DNA from: Poseidonibacter ostreae
Lineage (GTDB): Bacteria > Campylobacterota > Campylobacteria > Campylobacterales > Arcobacteraceae
Assembly: GCF_009208075.1 (NCBI RefSeq)
Contig: NZ_WFKJ01000006.1
Span: 20,005-84,004 of the forward strand
Direction: 5' to 3'
DNA: 64,000 nucleotides
Positions 18,626 through 28,226 of this stretch are shown piece after piece (position 1 is the first letter of the stretch; each line of letters begins with the position of its first letter). The notes beneath the pieces are model-generated. The model had not been told where the DNA came from, did not search any database, and saw only the letters and a list, made by a program, of their open reading frames with translations. Both the position numbers and the translations under genes were made by a program.

Positions 18626-20347
18626 TTATGAGGAACAACTTACATGAGATATTCCACCAACTTCAAAGAGTTCTAATGGCTTTAATTTATAATATTTGTT
18701 GTTTATCTCATCTGATTGCTCAGAATATGGATTTGTCATTATTTCTTGAAGTTCTTCTATTAAAGAATAATCTTCTTCTTGTGCATGTAAATATGCTGGC
18801 ACTAAAAACCACTCTCTTAAAGTGTATTTTGGATTTACAAGTTTCATTTGTGAAGATAAATCTTCTTTTGTTTTAGCAGTATCAATAAGAGATTTCCATT
18901 TTATTAACCATTTCTCCCAACGTTTTTCTATCTTTTTATCAAGCACTGATTCATAAAAACTTTTTTTAAGTGCATTTATATCTTTTGGTATATTTGATAA
19001 CTCTCGAAAGAAAACAGTATAATCAACTGAAGTTTTAACCATAAGAAATAAAAGTTCATTAAATAACTCTTTATCAAATGTACTAAGACCAAGTTTAGAA
19101 GTCCACATCATTTCCATTTTATTTTGCATTACTTCAGCAAAACCACTTCTAATTTCTTCTAACTCATCTAAATACTTTTCTTTTGAGTTTAATAAAGTTT
19201 TTAAAGCAGTATAAAACATATGAAAGTTTTGTTCTGCTGCTATTGGTTGATTTAAAAAAGAAAAATGATCTCCACTACTACTCCATGGTTGATAATAAGG
19301 GTCAAATAAATCCAAGAAACCAAAAGGCCCATAATCTAATGTGTAGCCACCAGCTGCACAGTTATCACTGTTGAAGTTACCTTGACAAAATCCTACACGA
19401 ATCCAATTCGCTACAAGTTTTGTAAGACGTGAACGAAACTCATTTGCTAATAATATTACTTTTTCTTCTATACTTAACTTTTCATCAATAACATCACTAT
19501 ATTCACGCTCAATTAAATGTAAGACAATCTTTTCTAGCTCTTCCATAGCTTTTGAATGTTCGTTTTTTCGAGCACGACGTGCAAAAAGTTCTATTTGACC
19601 AACACGAATAAATGATGGTGCAACACGTGTTGAAATAGCAATATCTTCTGAAATCATCATGTCAGGATCTTTTGAATGTGAACCATGTGAATACCATGGT
19701 CTATCAACTTTTTCAGAGTTTGAAGTAAACAGACTTAAAGAGCGTGATGTTGCAACGCCAAGAGAGTGCATATGTTCTTGTGCTAAAAACTCACGTATAC
19801 TTGATCTTAAAACTGCTCTTCCATCAGCACCTCTACAATATGGCGTTCGCCCTCCACCTTTTAATTGCATTTCCCAACGTTTACCATTTATTACAGCTTC
19901 TAATACTGAAACTGCTCTACCATCTCCATATCCATTTCCAGTACCAAAAGGACATTGTTGATAATACTCATTACCATAAATAGAAAGTGCATATCCACAC
20001 GCCCAACCTACTTTGCTCATAGGTTCTGGTACATTTGATATATCTCCTGAAAACATACTAACAAAGTCAGGTGATTTTACTAAACTATTCGCAAAGCCTA
20101 ATTCTTTAAATAAGTTCTTGCTATGTGCAATGTATTTTGGATTTTTAATTGGTGTTGGTTTTACAGGAACATAATGACCTGAAAAAACTTGTCGAGGATT
20201 GTGGTCTATTCCATCTGCTGTTGATTGTAAGTCTTTATTAAGAGTATTCATAAACGAGTAATCTACGAGTTTTGCTAAATCATTCAGCGTTTCTATAGAT
20301 TTTGAGTTTTGTTTATTTTCAATTCCTGTTTTAGGGATACCTTCCAT
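18626..20347 (-). CDS. selO: SelO/YdiU protein adenylyltransferase (pseudokinase fold)
   Basis: A 573-residue member of the SelO family, which transfers AMP to Ser/Thr/Tyr of target proteins and is linked to redox stress. Seen are [30 protein letters not shown] and the metal-site DYGPFGFLD. The usual HGVxNTDN is QGNFNSDN here, and a Trp/Ser-rich insert ([14 protein letters not shown]) follows; this matches a subgroup I associate with algae and cyanobacteria rather than E. coli YdiU. It ends SCSS, the C-terminal Cys that forms a regulatory disulfide in E. coli and is Sec in animals. It is about 95 residues longer than YdiU. Confidence 0.93.
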   Translation of the reverse strand: MEGIPKTGIENKQNSKSIETLNDLAKLVDYSFMNTLNKDLQSTADGIDHNPRQVFSGHYVPVKPTPIKNPKYIAHSKNLFKELGFANSLVKSPDFVSMFSGDISNVPEPMSKVGWACGYALSIYGNEYYQQCPFGTGNGYGDGRAVSVLEAVINGKRWEMQLKGGGRTPYCRGADGRAVLRSSIREFLAQEHMHSLGVATSRSLSLFTSNSEKVDRPWYSHGSHSKDPDMMISEDIAISTRVAPSFIRVGQIELFARRARKNEHSKAMEELEKIVLHLIEREYSDVIDEKLSIEEKVILLANEFRSRLTKLVANWIRVGFCQGNFNSDNCAAGGYTLDYGPFGFLDLFDPYYQPWSSSGDHFSFLNQPIAAEQNFHMFYTALKTLLNSKEKYLDELEEIRSGFAEVMQNKMEMMWTSKLGLSTFDKELFNELLFLMVKTSVDYTVFFRELSNIPKDINALKKSFYESVLDKKIEKRWEKWLIKWKSLIDTAKTKEDLSSQMKLVNPKYTLREWFLVPAYLHAQEEDYSLIEELQEIMTNPYSEQSDEINNKYYKLKPLELFEVGGISHVSCSS

Positions 20348-20447
20348 TTTGTGCCTTTATATTTATACTGCAATCTTACCTAAAAGTATTTAAATTAAAC
20401 TATTTATAAAGAAACTCTACAGTACATATTAAATATAATTCAAGACT

Positions 20448-22394
20448 ATGAAATATTATATCTACGATTTGGAAACCTTTCCCAATATATTTACTTGTGT
20501 TATACAAAATACCAAAAGTAAAGAGTTAAGAGTATTTGAATTAAGCACAAGAGAAAATGACTTAACAAAGTTTCTAAAAACACTTGAATGGCTAAGTAAA
20601 AATGAAAAAATATTAGTAGGATATAATAATCTAAACTTTGATTATGCAGTACTACAATTTATTTACAAGAATGCAAAAAACTATGAACTAAAAGAACTAG
20701 TTTATCAAATATTTCTTTTTGCAGATGGACTTATAAAAAATAATATCATTTATAAAGAAGATAAAAATACTTTAAAAATAAGTCAACTTGACCTTATGAA
20801 AATTTACAACTTTGATTATAAAGCTACAAGAGTAAGTCTAAAAGTTTTAGAAGTAAATATGTGTATGGATTCTATTGAAGATTTGGATTTTAAAATAGGC
20901 GAAAATATAAAAACAGAGCAGTTTGGCAATCTAATTAAATACAATAAACACGATGTTGAAGCTACTTTATTATTCTTTGAGCATTCAAAGGAAGCAATAG
21001 AGTTTAGAGAAGATTTAAGTTTAAAATACAATGAAAATATGCTCAATTACAGTGATACAAAAATAGGTAAAAGGTACTTTATACGTAATCTTGAAGAAAA
21101 GCTTGGAAAAGATATATGTTATTTAAATGGCAAACCCAAACAAACCATTAGAAACTTTTTGGACTTTAACAAAATTATTTTTGACTATATTAATTTTGAA
21201 ACAGTAGAGTTTCAAAGCCTACTTAAGTATCTTAAAAAGCAATATTCAAACTCTATGAATGAAGTTTTTTCAAATATCAGTAAAGAAAACTTAGAGGAAC
21301 TCGGTTCATATTGCACACTAAACTCTAAAAATGAAGCTCAATCTTTACATTTAAACTACAAAGATTTTACTTTTTATCTAGGAACTGGTGGTTTACATGG
21401 AAGTGTTGAAAGCAAGTTTTATGATAAAAATGAAGATTTTTTAATCATAGATGTTGATGTGGCTAGCTATTATCCATCAATTGTAATTCAAAATAATCTT
21501 TATCCTGAACACCTAGGAATTGAGTTTGTTGATATATATAAAGAGATTCGAGATTTGAGATTTTCTTATAAAAAAGGTACTTCTCAAAACAAAATGCTAA
21601 AACTAGCTCTAAACTCAACTTATGGAGATACAAACAATCAATTTAGTCCTTTTTATGACTTCAAGATGACTTTGGATATTACTATAAATGGACAGTTGAT
21701 GTTGTGTATGCTTGCTGAAAAACTTATGCAAATAAAAACGGTATCTTTAATTCAAGCAAATACTGATGGTCTTACTTTTAGAATTGCTAAAAAAGACAAG
21801 TCAAGATATGAAGATATCTCAAAAAAATGGCAAGATTTTACAGGATTAGAACTAGAAGAGATAATATATGAAAAGCTTTGGATTAGAGATGTAAACAATT
21901 ATATAGCTTTGAAGGAAAATGGTGAAGCTAAAAAAATAGGTGCATATAAATACAATCTTGCATGGAATCAAAATCATTCTTCACTTGTTGTTCAAAAAGC
22001 AGTTGAAGCATATCTAATAAAAGGTATTAAAATTGAAGATTTTATATATAATCATAGAAATAAATATGACTTTTTATTAAACTTCAAAGCTACAAAAAAT
22101 ATAGATTTAGTTCTTGAAAAAATTTACTCACTACAAAAATCCTATATGCCATTACCTAATACTATTAGATATTTTATAAGTAGAAATGGATATCCTCTAA
22201 AAAAGATTCTTCCAGCTTTAAATAAAGATTCGCAGCAAAGAGTAATAGGAATAAACGTAGGATACAAAGTAGAGCTTTGCAATAATATAGAAGACTTTTC
22301 TTATGAGTTTTTAGACTTTGATTATTATGTAAAAGAGGCTTATAAACTCATAGAACCATTTAATCAAAAACAAGAATCTCTTTTTGATTTCTAA
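20448..22394 (+). CDS. Phage-type family B DNA polymerase with 3'-5' exonuclease
   Basis: A 648-residue protein with a full set of polymerase B motifs. The exonuclease has Exo I DLE (D7, E9), Exo II GYNNLNFDY (58-66) and Exo III YNKHD (165-169). The polymerase has motif A DVASYYPS (337-344), motif B KLALNSTYG (385-393) and motif C ANTDG (437-441), plus a GTGGLHG linker. All catalytic acids appear present. It is short and phage- or plasmid-like, not a cellular Pol II (PolB). It is followed at 88 bp by an SF2 helicase on the same strand. No virion or integrase gene accompanies the pair, so it may be a prophage relic, a repair module or an accessory defence unit. Confidence 0.85.
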   Translation: MKYYIYDLETFPNIFTCVIQNTKSKELRVFELSTRENDLTKFLKTLEWLSKNEKILVGYNNLNFDYAVLQFIYKNAKNYELKELVYQIFLFADGLIKNNIIYKEDKNTLKISQLDLMKIYNFDYKATRVSLKVLEVNMCMDSIEDLDFKIGENIKTEQFGNLIKYNKHDVEATLLFFEHSKEAIEFREDLSLKYNENMLNYSDTKIGKRYFIRNLEEKLGKDICYLNGKPKQTIRNFLDFNKIIFDYINFETVEFQSLLKYLKKQYSNSMNEVFSNISKENLEELGSYCTLNSKNEAQSLHLNYKDFTFYLGTGGLHGSVESKFYDKNEDFLIIDVDVASYYPSIVIQNNLYPEHLGIEFVDIYKEIRDLRFSYKKGTSQNKMLKLALNSTYGDTNNQFSPFYDFKMTLDITINGQLMLCMLAEKLMQIKTVSLIQANTDGLTFRIAKKDKSRYEDISKKWQDFTGLELEEIIYEKLWIRDVNNYIALKENGEAKKIGAYKYNLAWNQNHSSLVVQKAVEAYLIKGIKIEDFIYNHRNKYDFLLNFKATKNIDLVLEKIYSLQKSYMPLPNTIRYFISRNGYPLKKILPALNKDSQQRVIGINVGYKVELCNNIEDFSYEFLDFDYYVKEAYKLIEPFNQKQESLFDF

Positions 22395-22481
22395 AAAAAC
22401 ATTACAAATTGTCATCAATTTAGAATATTAGAAAATCTTTATATATACTCTTACAGAAATTAAATATTCTTAGGAGATATA

Positions 22482-23822
22482 ATGCAATTAATAATAGGAT
22501 CACAAGTTAAACTTATAGATGGAACTATTGAAAAAATCTTTCCTTATGGAGAAGTTTTGCAATTGCTAAGTAAATTTAAGAATATTTGTAGTGATATAAA
22601 ATGGAATGTAAATGTTCCTGCAAGAGATAAGTGTAAAATTATAGAAAATCAAGAAACGATTAATATTAAAAATTTTAAAGCACGAGATTTTCAACAAGTT
22701 TGTATTGATAAATTTACACGAACTACACTTACGGGTTATATTTACGCTCCTACAGGTTCTGGAAAGACAAATATAGCTGCATATTTAATTGCAAAAAGAA
22801 ACATAAGAACACTTTTTATTGTTCCTAAGTATGACTTAGTAAAACAAACAAAAAAAAGATTTCAAGATATTTTAGATATTGATCCATCAATGATAGGTGA
22901 ACTTAGCTCTTCAAAAAAAGAGTTTGGAGCTCCTATATTAATCACTACATGGCAATCATTAAACAATAAAGCAACATTACAAAGAGTTAAAGAAGATAAA
23001 TACTCACAGATTATTTGTGATGAGATGCATAAAGCTAGTGCAAGTGTTTATTATGACGTTGTGTCTTCAATTCCAGCCATGTATAAACACGGTCTTACTG
23101 CAACACCATATAGAAATAATATTAAAAATGAGCAAAGACTTTATGATTTAGTTGGAGAAGAGAGGGCAAGTGTTGATATATCTGATTTATATAAAAATGG
23201 CTTTTTAGTACAACCCAATATAAGATTTAAAAATACAAATTATAAAATCGATATAGAACAAGAATACTTGCGAACATTAGATTTTAATATAAAACTAGGA
23301 ATGCTTAAGAAAAATATTGATAAATCAAAAAAGAGAAAATTATTAATACTAAATGATATTAAAAAAGCTCTAGAGCTTGAAAGAAACAAGTTTAAGGCTA
23401 ATCAATCGGTTATTTTAGTAAATACCCTTGAATTAGGACTGACTTTAAAAGAAGAGTTATCAACTTTATATAATGTATTATATATTGATGCAAGTACAAA
23501 AGCAAAAGAAAGAAATGAAATATTTTCTGACTTGACTGAAAATAAAATCACTGATTACGTATTAATAGGAACTTCAAAACTTCTAGGAGAAGGTACTGAT
23601 ATTCCTTCTATTAAAAATGTATTTTGTGCAAGTCCAGCTTACCCTCCTTTTGAAGATACAGCACGTTTACAACAAATCATAGGAAGAGCCATGAGACCGT
23701 TTAAAGATAAAAATACAGCAAATATAATTATCTATAATGATGAAACAACAGGCTGGATAAATAAAAAGAAAAATGAAGTTTTTGATATTGTGGTTAATAA
23801 TGTTAAACCAATTATAAATTAA
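22482..23822 (+). CDS. SF2 DEAH-type helicase (phage UvsW-like)
   Basis: A 446-residue superfamily 2 helicase. The N-terminal 60 residues form a small accessory domain. The motor has Walker A PTGSGKT near residue 92, a DEMH box, LTATPY (motif III) and a C-terminal QIIGRAMRP (motif VI). The overall plan resembles phage UvsW/RadD-type helicases that remodel branched DNA. Its pairing with the polymerase just upstream (same strand, short gap) suggests joint action in replication or repair. No nuclease or methylase domain is visible, so it is not a type III restriction subunit. Confidence 0.85.
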   Translation: MQLIIGSQVKLIDGTIEKIFPYGEVLQLLSKFKNICSDIKWNVNVPARDKCKIIENQETINIKNFKARDFQQVCIDKFTRTTLTGYIYAPTGSGKTNIAAYLIAKRNIRTLFIVPKYDLVKQTKKRFQDILDIDPSMIGELSSSKKEFGAPILITTWQSLNNKATLQRVKEDKYSQIICDEMHKASASVYYDVVSSIPAMYKHGLTATPYRNNIKNEQRLYDLVGEERASVDISDLYKNGFLVQPNIRFKNTNYKIDIEQEYLRTLDFNIKLGMLKKNIDKSKKRKLLILNDIKKALELERNKFKANQSVILVNTLELGLTLKEELSTLYNVLYIDASTKAKERNEIFSDLTENKITDYVLIGTSKLLGEGTDIPSIKNVFCASPAYPPFEDTARLQQIIGRAMRPFKDKNTANIIIYNDETTGWINKKKNEVFDIVVNNVKPIIN

Positions 23823-23848
23823 AAAGTAATTTTTAGTGACTAATATAT

Positions 23849-23877
23849 TTGACATTATTTAATATTAATATTATAAT
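23849..23877 (+). promoter_or_regulatory. Consensus sigma-70 promoter without an evident gene
   Basis: TTGACA at 23849-23854, a 17-bp spacer, TATAAT at 23872-23877. The only ORF just downstream is six codons long (ATG at about 23908, with AGAG upstream). The transcript would run toward, and antisense to, the 3' end of the NERD gene. A small or antisense RNA is the simplest reading. Confidence 0.55.
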
Positions 23878-24023
23878 GTATAATATTTTAGACAAAAGAG
23901 TAAAAATGGATTATAACTACTAGTCAAGCTTTTTATATATGACTTTATGTACTTCTAAGTATTTAAAAAACTTTTTTATTTTCTTTAAAAATGTTAATAC
24001 TTTTCCTCAACTATAATCTCTTT

Positions 24024-24962
24024 TTAATTTCCACAACTTTTACAAAAAACTTCTTTTTGTGTAAATGTATTTAAACCTTTTCTTTGTATGGTATTACAGT
24101 TTATACAGATAAAACTTAGCATTTCATGTCCCATATATTTTTTTGAAGATTGAATATCTTTAAATTTATTTAAATTCTTTGGATTTAACTTTGAAATAAT
24201 ATCAATTTTTTCTTCTTTACTAGGTATATCTAGAATACTCTCTTTAGTCCTTACACCTTTTATTCTGTATTTTTTATCATAATCAATTAAAATAGGTTTA
24301 TGCTCATTTATAAGAATCTTTCCAATATTTTCTATATTTTTAGTGCTTGGTAAGTTATTAGTTATCATTTTTGTAGCAGCAGATAAAATTTTTAAAGGGC
24401 TTCTTATAAAGTTAGTTCTAATATCTTCAATAAATGTATCTGCGCGACAAAACTTTTTAGGAAGAACTTTATTTTTAATCTTAACATCTGGTAAAAAAAC
24501 AACATAAGACATAATATCCATTTTCATATTGTATTTTTTAAAAATTTCTTCTAATACTAAAGCATGTCTGTGTGATTGAGCTAAAGGATTTGGAAGATTG
24601 TGTGACTCTTTAGGATAAGAGTATAACATCGTTCCATCATCATTTATTGTTACTTCAGCTTTTGTATTTTTTGTTTCAACCAATATGACACCTACTGCTA
24701 CATTTATTAATAAGTGGTCAATCTGAGCAGTTAGTCCATCTAGTTCAAATCTTAAATCATGTAGTATCATATAGTTTTCACTATCCTTTAAATTAAAATC
24801 TATAAAATAAGCCGTTTCTTTTTCTCCTCTTAATCCTGATTCTAATTTTGTTAACTCTTGTCTAATTATATATTTTTGTTTTTCATTATCTGAAAGTTCA
24901 AGCTTTTTCTTTAAGCATTTGATATCTTCTTCTTTTCTTTTATCAATCTCTTTTAATAACAC
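24024..24962 (-). CDS. NERD-domain putative nuclease with C-terminal zinc ribbon
   Basis: A 312-residue protein. The N-terminus is a Lys/Glu-rich helix; residues about 44-150 form a NERD (nuclease-related) domain with G46-E47, then D82-H83 (IDHLLI) and E96-x-K98 (VETKN), the restriction-endonuclease-like acidic and lysine residues. The C-terminus holds two CxxC pairs (CINC and CKSC), a zinc ribbon. It lies 26 bp after the SF1 helicase gene on the same strand, so the two are likely one operon. A DNA-processing or defence role is inferred from this pairing. Confidence 0.8.
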   Translation of the reverse strand: MLLKEIDKRKEEDIKCLKKKLELSDNEKQKYIIRQELTKLESGLRGEKETAYFIDFNLKDSENYMILHDLRFELDGLTAQIDHLLINVAVGVILVETKNTKAEVTINDDGTMLYSYPKESHNLPNPLAQSHRHALVLEEIFKKYNMKMDIMSYVVFLPDVKIKNKVLPKKFCRADTFIEDIRTNFIRSPLKILSAATKMITNNLPSTKNIENIGKILINEHKPILIDYDKKYRIKGVRTKESILDIPSKEEKIDIISKLNPKNLNKFKDIQSSKKYMGHEMLSFICINCNTIQRKGLNTFTQKEVFCKSCGN

Positions 24963-24988
24963 TTTGGTTTCCTTTTTACTCTATTCAT

Positions 24989-27523
24989 CTAAACTAATTC
25001 TTTTAGAAGTTTAAATAATTTTTCTTCTTCTTGACTTCCATTTGTTGGAAATCTAATTAAAGGTATATTACTTTTTCTTAAAATACAATTTTTTATTTTA
25101 TCTCTCTTTAGTTGCTTTGAATTGTTTTCATGAAAAGCATATCCATCAACTTCAATAGCTAGTATAGGTAGTTTAGTGATTGTACTATATATTATAAAAT
25201 CAATATGTGACCATGGATTTTTTACAAAAGTTAACTCTTCTTCATTTAATAAACTAGTATCCTTAATTATTCTATTTAATGAAATATTCAATACAAACCG
25301 AAGGTGTTGAAACTCTATCTTCTTTAAAATATTTTCAATCACAATATTCATTAGGTTTTCTGATTTATAGGCTGAGACATGTTTCATTTTTTCTAAATAA
25401 TTGTTTAAATATGGAGCATAATTTTTATAAAGTAAATCAAATATAGAATATATTCTACTTTCTTTAATATCAAAATTGTTATATTTAATATAATCTATTA
25501 GATCTTTCATATTTTTATTCTCTTCATTATCTGATAATACAACATAAAGCTTATCAATTGCTCTTGAAATAGCAACATTAAGAAGGTTTAAATCATCTGC
25601 AAATTCATTTTTACCATCAACAACAGTTGTAATAATAATAGTATTTTTTTCTCGTCCTTGAAATTTATGTACTGTATCAACTTCAATCCCTGAATTCTTA
25701 TTAACTTCTTTAATTAGCTCGTTAACTTGTTTTCTAAAAGGAGATACAATTCCAACGTTATTGTTGCCAATATAAGGTAAAATTTCATTTGTAATTACAT
25801 CGATTTGTCTCTGATTATATGTTCCTCTTGCATGATTTCCTACAACAGTATTATATAAAACTAATGGAATATCATTTTCTATCCTAGCTTTTGTTAATAT
25901 TATCAATTCATTATTATAAAACTTCTTGTTACAAAAACCTATAATTTTTGGATGACAACGATAATGTTCTTTCAATAAAGTTTTTGGAGCATCTTTTAAA
26001 ATATTTGTAATAGATAATAATAGATTATTATTATAATGATAAAATGGATTTAACTTATATTTATTATAGATTGAATTTATTATTACTGATGTTTCACTAC
26101 TTACAATATGAGGTAATTGTTTTAAATCACCCACAATAACAACATTTTTAGCACATGATAAGGCTAAAGAACCAGCAACAATATCAACTTGAGATGATTC
26201 ATCTATTATCAAATAATCATATAGAAAACCTTTACCCGTACTATTTCGCAAAGAATGAGTTGTACTAAGTATAATTGGATACTCTTCAATAAAAGTTTTA
26301 AAGTCTTTCCATAAAATATCTTTATCAAATCTTTTTCGTTTATTAGACAATTTATATCGTTTTGATAAATATGATTTAAATAAGTGCATTGATTTCTTAC
26401 TATGTAAATCCATGTTAGTTTCAAAATTAAACTCTTGTAACTTCTTCTCTAAAATTGTTATTTGTTTTTTTAATGCTTTTTCTTTTACTATGTAGAATGT
26501 ACTTTGTAACAATGCAATTATGGTGTCAATAGAATAATTATAAAATGAAAAAGATAATATTCCATATTTAAATATATTTTTCAATTTAAAAAAAAATGAT
26601 ATTTTTTTATTTCTAGTTTGAAGATACTCAAAATCAGCCCATAAAGATAATATTTTAGAATAATCAAATTTTTCTAAATTTGCATATTTCTTAGCTTTGA
26701 TTTCCCTCTTTTCATAGAATTCTGAAAAATATTTTTTCTCAAGTTCTAATTCTTCAAATTCTTGCTTTAATAATGCTACTTCGTTTTGTGCAGATAACAT
26801 TTCTTTTAAAGAATGAGTATCCTTTATAACTTCTTTTTCTAAATCTTCAAACGTAATATTACTATTATTTAATTCATCAAATTGTGGATAAGTAAGATTT
26901 TGATTAGCAAAGAACTCATCTTTATTTTTATTATTTCCTAAAAAAGCAGATATAAATGATAAATCATATTTTGTTAGTTTATCAAAGACATTCATCGTTG
27001 CTGCATTGTTATTGGAAACAATGGCAACAGTTTTATTTTGCATGGAAACATTTGCTATTATGTTAAGTATAGTCTGAGTTTTACCCGTACCAGGAGGCCC
27101 TTCTATTATACTAACTTGATTTGTTAAAGCTTTTGAAATAGCAAATTCTTGACTCAAATTAAAACCAAAAGGAAATATAATTGGAGATTTGTTTTCAAAT
27201 GAATCTATTTTAGCTTGATTTAGATACTTAGAGAGAGCACTCTTTTCACTCAGTTGTGTCATTTTTTCGTATTGATTAAATAAAAAATCATTCTCAGTGT
27301 CAATATTCTGAGCTAGTCGTTTTAAATATTCCAATACATTACTTGCATTCTTATTATTTAATATATTTTTTTCTATCGTAACGTTTCTTCTTGTATAACT
27401 ATATACAGTATTATTTTTATAAAATTTGATTTTTACTTTTTCTTCTTCTAAAGATGAGATACTTTCAATCTCATCTGTTTTATTTAAACCATTTATAAAT
27501 ATTAGATTTCCATGTAACTTCAT
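24989..27523 (-). CDS. SF1 (Dna2/Upf1-like) helicase with C-terminal DUF2726 nuclease-like domain
   Basis: An 844-residue protein. The Walker A loop GPPGTGKT is at residues 142-149; a coiled-coil insertion (about 210-300) precedes Walker B IIDESSQVD; SF1 motifs follow (GDLKQLPH, EHYRCHP, DTVHKFQGREK, NVAISRA). The last 130 residues resemble DUF2726, a PD-(D/E)XK-like domain (IEVDGYAFHE, later LIRFPT). The ATG overlaps the stop of a broken DUF2779 gene (ATGA), pointing to an ancestral coupled operon DUF2779-helicase-NERD. Genes of this architecture often lie in defence islands; here the role is inference. Confidence 0.85.
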   Translation of the reverse strand: MKLHGNLIFINGLNKTDEIESISSLEEEKVKIKFYKNNTVYSYTRRNVTIEKNILNNKNASNVLEYLKRLAQNIDTENDFLFNQYEKMTQLSEKSALSKYLNQAKIDSFENKSPIIFPFGFNLSQEFAISKALTNQVSIIEGPPGTGKTQTILNIIANVSMQNKTVAIVSNNNAATMNVFDKLTKYDLSFISAFLGNNKNKDEFFANQNLTYPQFDELNNSNITFEDLEKEVIKDTHSLKEMLSAQNEVALLKQEFEELELEKKYFSEFYEKREIKAKKYANLEKFDYSKILSLWADFEYLQTRNKKISFFFKLKNIFKYGILSFSFYNYSIDTIIALLQSTFYIVKEKALKKQITILEKKLQEFNFETNMDLHSKKSMHLFKSYLSKRYKLSNKRKRFDKDILWKDFKTFIEEYPIILSTTHSLRNSTGKGFLYDYLIIDESSQVDIVAGSLALSCAKNVVIVGDLKQLPHIVSSETSVIINSIYNKYKLNPFYHYNNNLLLSITNILKDAPKTLLKEHYRCHPKIIGFCNKKFYNNELIILTKARIENDIPLVLYNTVVGNHARGTYNQRQIDVITNEILPYIGNNNVGIVSPFRKQVNELIKEVNKNSGIEVDTVHKFQGREKNTIIITTVVDGKNEFADDLNLLNVAISRAIDKLYVVLSDNEENKNMKDLIDYIKYNNFDIKESRIYSIFDLLYKNYAPYLNNYLEKMKHVSAYKSENLMNIVIENILKKIEFQHLRFVLNISLNRIIKDTSLLNEEELTFVKNPWSHIDFIIYSTITKLPILAIEVDGYAFHENNSKQLKRDKIKNCILRKSNIPLIRFPTNGSQEEEKLFKLLKELV

Positions 27524-27735
27524 TTTAACTTTTCCAATATATTCACAATTGTTAAAGTATCCTGCTTACAATACTCAATAAGCGATGCTCTCATTTTACT
27601 TTTCTTACCATCTTCCATCTTACTCATATTTGCAAAGGCATTCATGGCTTGGTTTCCATTTTATACACCACTTAGTTCTTTGTATACTTTTCCTAACTCT
27701 GGTACTACATACTTGATAGAATAAATTCTATTCAT
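27520..27735 (-). pseudogene. Remnant of a DUF2779 protein (C-terminal end, internal stop)
   Basis: Reading from 27735 on the minus strand gives IYSIKYVVPELGKVYKELS, an in-frame TAA, then NGNQAMNAFANM and IEYCKQDTLTIVNILEKLK to a TGA at 27520-27522. This matches the C-terminal part of DUF2779 proteins (nuclease-like, often fused to RecB-type domains). Everything N-terminal is lost. Its stop overlaps the ATG of the following helicase gene, so the intact gene was probably coupled to it. The family match is from memory of the pattern and should be confirmed by a profile search. Confidence 0.72.
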
Positions 27736-27756
27736 ATATTGAGTTACCTAGTATTA

Positions 27757-27909
27757 TCATCTATTAGTTTTGTAGTCATTGTATTTAAGATTATTTTCTT
27801 TTTTTATTATTTCATAAACCCAAGATAGAAAAGCTTTGTGTTCTTCTTCTCTGCTCTTTCCCATAAACTTTTGACCAAAATGCCAGTCAGACGTATGTAA
27901 TACTTTCAT
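27757..27909 (-). pseudogene. Remnant of sbcD (N-terminal fragment of the SbcCD nuclease subunit)
   Basis: A 50-codon ORF beginning MKVLHTSDWHFGQKFMGKSR and continuing EEEHKAFLSWVYEII, the unmistakable start of SbcD (Mre11-type phosphoesterase, with the metal-binding DWH). After about 38 residues it runs into unrelated sequence and a stop. The rest of sbcD and all of sbcC are missing; the next recognisable sequence, about 20 bp on, is the DUF2779 remnant. A deletion joining two operons is the simplest explanation. Confidence 0.82.
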
Positions 27910-28182
27910 TATAACCTTAAATAAATTTATGAGTTTTTATAATATTTCTAAATATTTTGAATTATTATATTATTTATATAAGTTTACTCTTTTAATTATT
28001 AAAAAATAATATCGAATTAGAATATTTTTAGTAGTTTGTATAGTGTTAAAAAATTGAAAATATTAGTATATGTAATATGTACATTTACTTATATCTAAAG
28101 GCTATGAATAATCAACAATTAGTATATTTATTTATGATTGTCTAAATTTTATAGATTGTAAGAATAAAGTTGAGGAGGAAAC
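27910..28182. other. AT-rich intergenic stretch upstream of the sbcD remnant
   Basis: I see no gene here. A 13-codon ORF at about 28104 is not convincing. The stretch presumably held the promoter of the lost sbcD. Confidence 0.4.
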
Positions 28183-28211
28183 TTTAAAGTACCAAAAAAT
28201 GGTACTTTAAA
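28183..28211 (-). terminator. Hairpin, probable original glyS terminator
   Basis: A perfect 11-bp stem TTTAAAGTACC/GGTACTTTAAA around a 7-base A-rich loop. It lies 15 bp outside the left end repeat of the integrated element. If the element is removed, this hairpin falls just after the glyS stop on the minus strand, so it was probably the native glyS terminator. Confidence 0.6.
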
Positions 28212-28226
28212 TGAATATTAGTTAGT

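Noticed and set aside
20448..23822. Complete prophage around the DNA polymerase and helicase
   Set aside because: No integrase, capsid, terminase or tail gene within reach, and core genes flank it directly on the left.
22482..23822. Type III restriction subunit (Res)
   Set aside because: The helicase lacks an endonuclease domain and has no methylase partner.
23908..23925. Six-codon ORF (five residues, MDYNY) after the orphan promoter
   Set aside because: Too short to call a gene; kept only as part of the possible small RNA.
28104..28145. 13-codon ORF between the sbcD remnant and the element
   Set aside because: Very short, poor spacing to the upstream AAAGG, no neighbour to couple to.
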